In this document: positions 6,604 to 10,567 of the stretch, piece after piece
How positions within the stretch are numbered: position 1 is the stretch's first letter
How the letters are laid out: every line of letters starts with the position of its first letter
Source: Deltaproteobacteria bacterium
GTDB lineage: Bacteria > Chloroflexota > Dehalococcoidia > Dehalococcoidales > BS750m-G39
Assembly: GCA_013202445.1 (NCBI GenBank)
Contig: JABMRW010000093.1
Coordinates: forward strand, 1-10,567
Direction: 5' to 3'
DNA length: 10,567 nucleotides
Made by a program: the position numbers and the translations under genes
Notes under the pieces: model-generated
What the model saw: only the letters and a program-made list of their open reading frames with translations
Databases searched by the model: none
Told to the model about the DNA's origin: nothing

Positions 6604-7617
6604 ATGAATAAAAAGAGCAAAGGGTTAATTCCTCCCGGCCTGGTTTATGTGGCGGATAACATTATCTCCAAGCAGAACCTGCTGGGTGCCCCCAGGGGTA
6701 CCGGGGCGAAGTGGGCTAAAGAGCTTGACCTGCCCCGCCAAGCCGAGACCGTGTTCTTTGCCGGTTGCGGCTATCAGTATAACACCAGCCTGCAGTCCCT
6801 TATGTCTATGATAAGGAAGCTTGATAAAAGTCCCATCGGTGCCGAGCTGCCTATGGGCCTTGCTGGTTTTCAGAAAAAGCTGGGTATTGACCCAGCACAA
6901 GCGTACCGCCGGCTGGTGGCCAGGGATAAAGACTCCGACGCCCAGCCTTTGCGGGATGCAGTAAAGGTGCTAAAAGAACTGGGGGTTGAGTTCGGCTATC
7001 TGGCTGAGGATGAGCCGTGCTGCGGGGGGCTCTTGCATTATATCGGGCTGGAGAAAGAGTTTGCCCGGAATGCTCAAAATATATATGAAAATCTAAAGTC
7101 CCACGGGGTGAGACGGATTATCGGCATCGTTCCTTCCTGCACCTATACTCTGGCTGAGTTGCTTCCCAAACATGTCCCGGGATATGACCTGGAGGTTAAG
7201 CATTTTTTGCAGGTAGTCATGGAGGGGGTAGAGTCCCGCCAGTTGCGCTTTCCCCGTGAGGTTAAGGTTACCTATCATGACCCCTGCCAGCTTTCCCGCT
7301 ATCTGGGGCTTATAGAGGAACCACGCCGGATACTTAAGTCTATCAAGGGTATTGAGCTGGTTGAGCCTGACTGGACACACGGGGAGTGGTCTACCTGCTG
7401 TGGGGGTGGGGGCGGCTTTGAGGTTGTTTTCCCCGAGTTAAGTCAGATTCTGGCGGCAAATCGGGCCCGGGAGCTGGTTGAGACCGGCGCTCAGATTATT
7501 GTTACCCACTGCCCCGGCTGCGTTATGCAGCTAGAAGAAGGGCTTAAAGCTATGAAAGTTAAAGACGTGGAAGTCCTTGACCTGGCACAGGTAGTGGCTA
7601 TGGCTATGGGAGTGTGA
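6604..7617 (+). CDS. two-CCG-domain (Fe-S)-binding oxidoreductase subunit (LutA / HdrD-GlcF type)
   Basis: 337 residues with two cysteine-rich CCG domains, as in LutA/LldE, GlcF and heterodisulfide reductase HdrB/HdrD, which bind Fe-S clusters and pass electrons. The C-terminal domain is complete: Cys228 (HDPCQ), Cys265-Cys266 (CCGGGGG), Cys303 and Cys306 (CPGC). The N-terminal domain has Cys55, Cys139-Cys140 (PCCGG) and only Cys179; the CxxC reads VPSC. About 84 residues separate Cys55 from the CC pair, roughly 40 more than usual. The first 50 residues resemble the linker that follows a ferredoxin domain in HdrD/GlcF proteins, but no ferredoxin motif is present. The next protein carries two such motifs, so the pair probably forms a complex. 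The ATG is preceded by a weak GGGA 7 nt upstream. The substrate is unknown. Confidence 0.88.
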   Translation: MNKKSKGLIPPGLVYVADNIISKQNLLGAPRGTGAKWAKELDLPRQAETVFFAGCGYQYNTSLQSLMSMIRKLDKSPIGAELPMGLAGFQKKLGIDPAQAYRRLVARDKDSDAQPLRDAVKVLKELGVEFGYLAEDEPCCGGLLHYIGLEKEFARNAQNIYENLKSHGVRRIIGIVPSCTYTLAELLPKHVPGYDLEVKHFLQVVMEGVESRQLRFPREVKVTYHDPCQLSRYLGLIEEPRRILKSIKGIELVEPDWTHGEWSTCCGGGGGFEVVFPELSQILAANRARELVETGAQIIVTHCPGCVMQLEEGLKAMKVKDVEVLDLAQVVAMAMGV

Positions 7618-7622
7618 AGAGA

Positions 7623-8816
7623 ATGTCTGTCTTTGGCGAATATAAGAAAGAAATTATGGACGCTGCCCATAACGAGAGGATAAGGCTGGCGCTGTCACGT
7701 GCCATCAAGCAGTACCGGGCTAATGTTGATAACGCCCTTAAGCAGTTCCCCCAGACCGTCAAGCTGGCGGAAGAGGTCAGGGAGATAAAGGAAAAAGCCA
7801 TCGGCAAGATGGACCAGCTGGCGGAGCAGGCATGCCAGGCCATCGAGGCCAACCACGGTAAAGCCTATATCGCCAGGACCGCCGACGATGCCCTGAATAT
7901 TATCGGGGGGCTGGTGGGCAGCGGCAAGCTCGTCGTCAAAGCCAAGAGCATGACCTCTGAGGAGATAGGGTTGCGGGAGCACCTGGAGGAGGGGGGCAAC
8001 GAGGTCTACGAAACCGACCTGGGGGAGTTTATCGTGCAGAAACTGGGTTCAAGGCCGATGCACATCCTGGCGCCGGCGGTTCACGTGCCCAAGGAAGATG
8101 TCGCCCGGCTCTTGTCCGAGATTACCGGTGAGGAACTGCCGGCGGATGTCGAAATACTGGTAGCCACCGCCCGGAAGTTACTCAGGGAGAAGTTCTTTGA
8201 GGCGGACATTGGTATTAGCGGCTCTAACGTGGTTGCCGCCGAGACCGGCTCGCTGTTTCTTATCGAAAATGAGGGCAATATTCGCCTCGCCACCGGCGCT
8301 CCGCCGGTCCATATCGCCCTGGTTGGCATGGAGAAGCTGGTGCCCACCCTGTCAGAAGCCTGGAAGGTGGCCGAAGTCACCTGGCGATATGCCAACTATA
8401 CTATTCCCCAGTATATAAGCGTCGTCTCCGGGCCGAGCTGCACCGGCGATATTGAGAAGGTGATAACCTACGGCGCCCACGGCCCCGGGGAGTTTCACGT
8501 TATCTTTCTGGACGGGGGCAGGGCTGAGTTAGCCCGGCACCCAGTGCTGCGCCAGGTGCTCTACTGCCTGAGGTGCGGCGGCTGCCTCTACGAGTGTCCC
8601 GTCTTTGGGGTAACGGCCGGCCACTTCGGCGACAAGTATTTTGCCGGCATCGGCGCCGTTTGGGCGGCCATGATAACCGGCGATAGGGAAAAGGCGGCGG
8701 CACTGGCCTATACCTGCCTGACCTGTGGGCGGTGTAAGGTAAGGTGCCCGGTGAAGATTGACGTGCCGCAGATGGTGGTTGAGCTGAGGAAATTACTGGT
8801 GGAGGAGGGGGCTTAA
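7623..8816 (+). CDS. LUD-domain protein with two C-terminal [4Fe-4S] motifs (LutB/LldF-like)
   Basis: 397 residues from this start. Residues of about 60-300 form the LUD domain of the lactate-utilisation proteins, with KSMTSEEIGL, ETDLGEFIVQ (130-139) and the hallmark AETGSLFLIENEGN (206-219). The C-terminal part has two ferredoxin motifs: Cys315, 318, 321, 325 and Cys365, 368, 371, 375. In LutB these take part in L-lactate oxidation together with LutA and LutC. The protein is shorter than the roughly 470-residue LutB, because the C-terminal DUF3390 region is missing, and no lutC is seen here. A GTG at 7614, overlapping the previous stop, would add three residues, but GGGAG is then only 1 nt away. 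From the ATG at 7623 it is 10 nt away, so that start is preferred. Use of lactate itself is not shown. Confidence 0.88.
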   Translation: MSVFGEYKKEIMDAAHNERIRLALSRAIKQYRANVDNALKQFPQTVKLAEEVREIKEKAIGKMDQLAEQACQAIEANHGKAYIARTADDALNIIGGLVGSGKLVVKAKSMTSEEIGLREHLEEGGNEVYETDLGEFIVQKLGSRPMHILAPAVHVPKEDVARLLSEITGEELPADVEILVATARKLLREKFFEADIGISGSNVVAAETGSLFLIENEGNIRLATGAPPVHIALVGMEKLVPTLSEAWKVAEVTWRYANYTIPQYISVVSGPSCTGDIEKVITYGAHGPGEFHVIFLDGGRAELARHPVLRQVLYCLRCGGCLYECPVFGVTAGHFGDKYFAGIGAVWAAMITGDREKAAALAYTCLTCGRCKVRCPVKIDVPQMVVELRKLLVEEGA

Positions 8817-8817
8817 A

Positions 8818-10188
8818 ATGAAGAATTACGATGTTATCGTTATCGGTTCCGGTTGCGGCAGCATTATTGCCGACGAAGCGGTAGCCCACGGCTTTAAGAT
8901 GGCCCTGGTGGACCGGGGGCCCCTGGGGGGAACCTGCCTCAATGTGGGCTGTATCCCCTCTAAGATGCTGATATATCCGGCGGATAGGATAGTCGAGATA
9001 GAGGAGGCCACCAAAAAGCTGGGTATTGAGGCAGGGATAAGTAATATTGACTTTAAGTCAATTATGGCGCGGATGAGGCATAATATACGGGAAAACCAGA
9101 ACCACATCAGAGAGGGCATTAAGCAGGTCAAAAAGCTGGACTTTTACGAAGGCGAAGGGCATTTTACCGGTGATTATACCTTGGAGGTTAACGGGGAGAA
9201 AATCAAGGGGAAAAAGATTTTCATCGCCTCCGGCTCGCGGCCTTTCATACCGCCGATAAAAGGCCTGGACAGCGTAGACTATTTAACCAATGAGACGGTG
9301 CTGGAGTTGAAGGCCAGGCCGGATAGTTTAATCATCATTGGCGGCGGCTATATCGCTGTTGAGTACGGGCATTTCTTCGCCGCTATGGGCACTAAAGTTA
9401 CTATGCTGGAGATGGCCGACCGGCTGGTCCTGCCTGAGGAGCCGGAAATATCAGGGCTTTTGCGGAAAGCATTGAGCAAGCGTATGGCGGTCCATACCGG
9501 CGTCCAGGCGGCAGAGGTTAAGAGGAAGGGGAACGGCGTTACCGTTCTGGTGAAGGATAAGAAGACCGGCAAAGAAAAGAGTTTTAGCGGGCAGAGTGTC
9601 CTGATGGCTGTGGGTAGGAGATCTAACGCCGATATATTAAAGGTGGAAAATAGCGGTGTGGAGACGGATGAGCGGGGTTTTATCAAGGTTGACCGGAATC
9701 TTGAGACCAGCCAGAAGAATAATTTTGCCGTCGGGGATGCCAACGGGCAGCAGATGTTTACCCACGTGGCCAACCGGGAGGCGGTAATAGTGGTCCACAA
9801 TGCCTTCCATGACGCCAAGTTCGAGATGGACTACAGCGCCGCTCCCCACGCCATTTATTCCCATCCCCAGATTGCCTCGGTGGGGCTGACCGAGGAGAAT
9901 GCCCGAAAAGACCATAAGATATTAGTGGGCCGGGCCAAGTATAATGATGCGGCCAAGGGGGAGGCCATGATGGAGACGGAGGGGTTAGCCAAGGCCATCG
10001 TGGAAAAAGAGACTGAAAAGATACTGGGTTTTCATATCATAGGGCCCAGTGCCCCAATACTGATTCAAGAGGTGGTTAACGCCATGGCCTCGGGCGGACA
10101 CACCGGCGAGATAGACCAGAGCCTTCATATCCATCCCGCCCTTACCGAGTTGATAACGACGGTGCTTAATAACCTGGAGGAGCCCTAA
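8818..10188 (+). CDS. FAD-dependent pyridine nucleotide-disulfide oxidoreductase (dihydrolipoamide dehydrogenase / mycothione reductase-like)
   Basis: 456 residues, typical of class I flavoprotein disulfide reductases. The N-terminal FAD motif is GSGCGS (10-15), where the last glycine is serine, rather as in mycothione reductases. The redox disulfide is Cys40-Cys45 in GTCLNVGCIPSK. The NAD(P) motif GGGYIA (175-180) is followed by Glu198 at the end of the second strand, which favours NADH over NADPH. The second FAD contact is VGDANG (305-310). The C-terminal dimerisation domain ends with the catalytic HIHPALTE pair, His439 and Glu444. No lipoyl protein or 2-oxoacid dehydrogenase is nearby, so a standard complex role is unlikely. 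Placement after two Fe-S proteins suggests it exchanges electrons with them or reduces a thiol/disulfide. GGAGGGG lies 7 nt before the ATG, 1 nt after the previous stop. It is the last gene of the operon. Confidence 0.9.
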   Translation: MKNYDVIVIGSGCGSIIADEAVAHGFKMALVDRGPLGGTCLNVGCIPSKMLIYPADRIVEIEEATKKLGIEAGISNIDFKSIMARMRHNIRENQNHIREGIKQVKKLDFYEGEGHFTGDYTLEVNGEKIKGKKIFIASGSRPFIPPIKGLDSVDYLTNETVLELKARPDSLIIIGGGYIAVEYGHFFAAMGTKVTMLEMADRLVLPEEPEISGLLRKALSKRMAVHTGVQAAEVKRKGNGVTVLVKDKKTGKEKSFSGQSVLMAVGRRSNADILKVENSGVETDERGFIKVDRNLETSQKNNFAVGDANGQQMFTHVANREAVIVVHNAFHDAKFEMDYSAAPHAIYSHPQIASVGLTEENARKDHKILVGRAKYNDAAKGEAMMETEGLAKAIVEKETEKILGFHIIGPSAPILIQEVVNAMASGGHTGEIDQSLHIHPALTELITTVLNNLEEP

Positions 10189-10206
10189 AGCCTAAAATTG
10201 GGGAAG

Positions 10207-10231
10207 TGAGCCGCAGAGGACTCAAACCTCC
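10207..10231 (-). other. tRNA 3'-end remnant (T-arm plus acceptor strand), candidate attachment site
   Basis: On the minus strand a 5-bp stem GGAGG/CCTCT (one G-U pair) encloses the 7-nt loop TTTGAGT. It is directly followed by a 7-nt acceptor-like GCGGCTC and an A at the discriminator position. This is the exact 17 + 7 + 1 geometry of a tRNA 3' end; the T-loop differs from the usual TTCRANY at one position. No matching 5' acceptor strand, D-arm or anticodon arm lies upstream (to about 10300), so it is not an intact tRNA gene. CCA is not encoded. Such fragments mark the edge of elements integrated into tRNA genes. Confidence 0.55.
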
Positions 10232-10302
10232 AACCGGCCGTATAAAGTTGTAATATTTCGAGCTTCCAATGTTGCTTGGCGTTACACAATTCAATTTTGT
10301 CA

Positions 10303-10326
10303 CTTGGCTGAACAAACCAAGCTTTT
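10303..10326 (+). terminator. weak candidate terminator downstream of the flavoprotein operon
   Basis: A 5-bp stem CTTGG (10303-10307) / CCAAG (10317-10321) with a 9-nt loop is followed by CTTTTA. It lies 115 nt past the last stop codon. The stem is short and the T-run brief, so this is tentative. Confidence 0.2.
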
Positions 10327-10361
10327 ATGACCTTATCTTCACACTTAAGGTCTGGGGCATT

Positions 10362-10553
10362 CTAAGTTATCAATGATTCCAGTAAATCACAGAATTCTCG
10401 GACATTTTCAGTAGAGCCTTCGAGTTGACCTAATGGGCTGACCGCCAGTCCCCAATAGTTGGCAAGTCCCTTCTGACACTCCCTCCGGTACAAGCTGGGT
10501 CCCCAGTCCATGCAAGATGATGGTCTAAAAGCATGAATTCGGCAACGGGTCAC
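10362..10553 (-). CDS. small hypothetical protein, 63 residues
   Basis: A GTG-started frame of 63 codons ending in TAG. GGAGGG (complement of 10561-10566) lies 7 nt before the GTG, an ideal ribosome binding site, and this is the main support for the gene. The product has four cysteines (residues 4, 14, 26 and 55), a basic N-terminal half, an acidic C-terminal helix-like end (ENVREFCDLLESL), no membrane segment and no signal peptide. I do not recognise the family. It lies in the low-G+C region beyond the tRNA remnant and so may belong to an integrated element. The frame is also open upstream to the window edge, so the protein could be longer or could be the tail of a decayed gene. Confidence 0.35.
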   Translation of the reverse strand: MTRCRIHAFRPSSCMDWGPSLYRRECQKGLANYWGLAVSPLGQLEGSTENVREFCDLLESLIT

Positions 10554-10567
10554 TTTACTACCCTCCA

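Larger units (their letters stand above)
10232..10567. mobile_element. possible edge of an integrated element (composition shift)
   Basis: From 10241 to the window end G+C is about 44% by hand count, and only about 36% over 10241-10380, clearly lower than the preceding operon. By the usual logic of tRNA integration, the remnant orientation places the element to its right. No integrase or other mobility gene is visible in the 336 bases available, so the assignment is inferential. Positions 10232-10361 hold no gene that I can see. Confidence 0.35.

Noticed and set aside
8500..8889. 129-codon minus-strand frame across the LUD/flavoprotein junction
   Set aside because: Pro/Arg-rich translation with no domain; both real genes on the plus strand have strong motifs and the second has a good ribosome binding site.
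10207..10300. Complete tRNA gene on the minus strand
   Set aside because: Only the T-arm and 3' acceptor strand fit. No complementary 5' acceptor, D-arm or anticodon arm is present at the expected distance.
1..10567. CRISPR array, tandem repeats or insertion sequence
   Set aside because: No regularly spaced repeats, no transposase-like frame and no terminal inverted repeats seen.

Overview
The window reads as a bacterial chromosome segment of moderately high G+C. Gene content and protein style fit an anaerobe of the Chloroflexota, most likely Dehalococcoidia or a relative: a class V aminotransferase beside SerA, a 4-hydroxybutyryl-CoA dehydratase-type flavoprotein, a succinyl-CoA-synthetase-like pair, and LUD/CCG iron-sulfur proteins. 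This placement is inferred from family resemblance only. No rRNA or complete tRNA is present.

Left part, minus strand (79-2747). A two-gene operon encodes a class V aminotransferase and D-3-phosphoglycerate dehydrogenase (serA), separated by 2 nt. Together they can cover the first two steps of serine synthesis. A short open frame at 1-57 on the plus strand looks like the hydrophobic, basic C-terminal tail of a gene that starts outside the window.

Centre (2908-10188). A divergent pair of transcription units is separated by about 160 bp. On the minus strand is a 481-residue relative of 4-hydroxybutyryl-CoA dehydratase. It keeps all four [4Fe-4S] ligands, but three catalytic residues known from the Clostridium enzyme are replaced. 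On the plus strand is a compact set: SucC-like and SucD-like acyl-CoA ligase subunits with altered signature motifs, a two-CCG-domain Fe-S protein (LutA/HdrD type), a LUD protein with two C-terminal [4Fe-4S] motifs (LutB type), and a dihydrolipoamide-dehydrogenase-family flavoprotein. Between the two units, a minus-strand promoter carries two near-identical operator-like repeats. My reading is a catabolic module: CoA-thioester chemistry, ATP made or used by the ligase, and electrons passed through Fe-S proteins and a flavoprotein to or from NAD. The substrate is unknown. This is the most interesting part of the window.

Right end (10189-10567). Base composition falls to about 44% G+C (36% over 10241-10380, counted by hand). 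At the boundary, on the minus strand, is an exact-geometry tRNA 3' remnant (T-arm plus acceptor strand), as expected at the edge of an element integrated into a tRNA gene. Beyond it lies one unrecognised 63-codon reading frame with a strong ribosome binding site.
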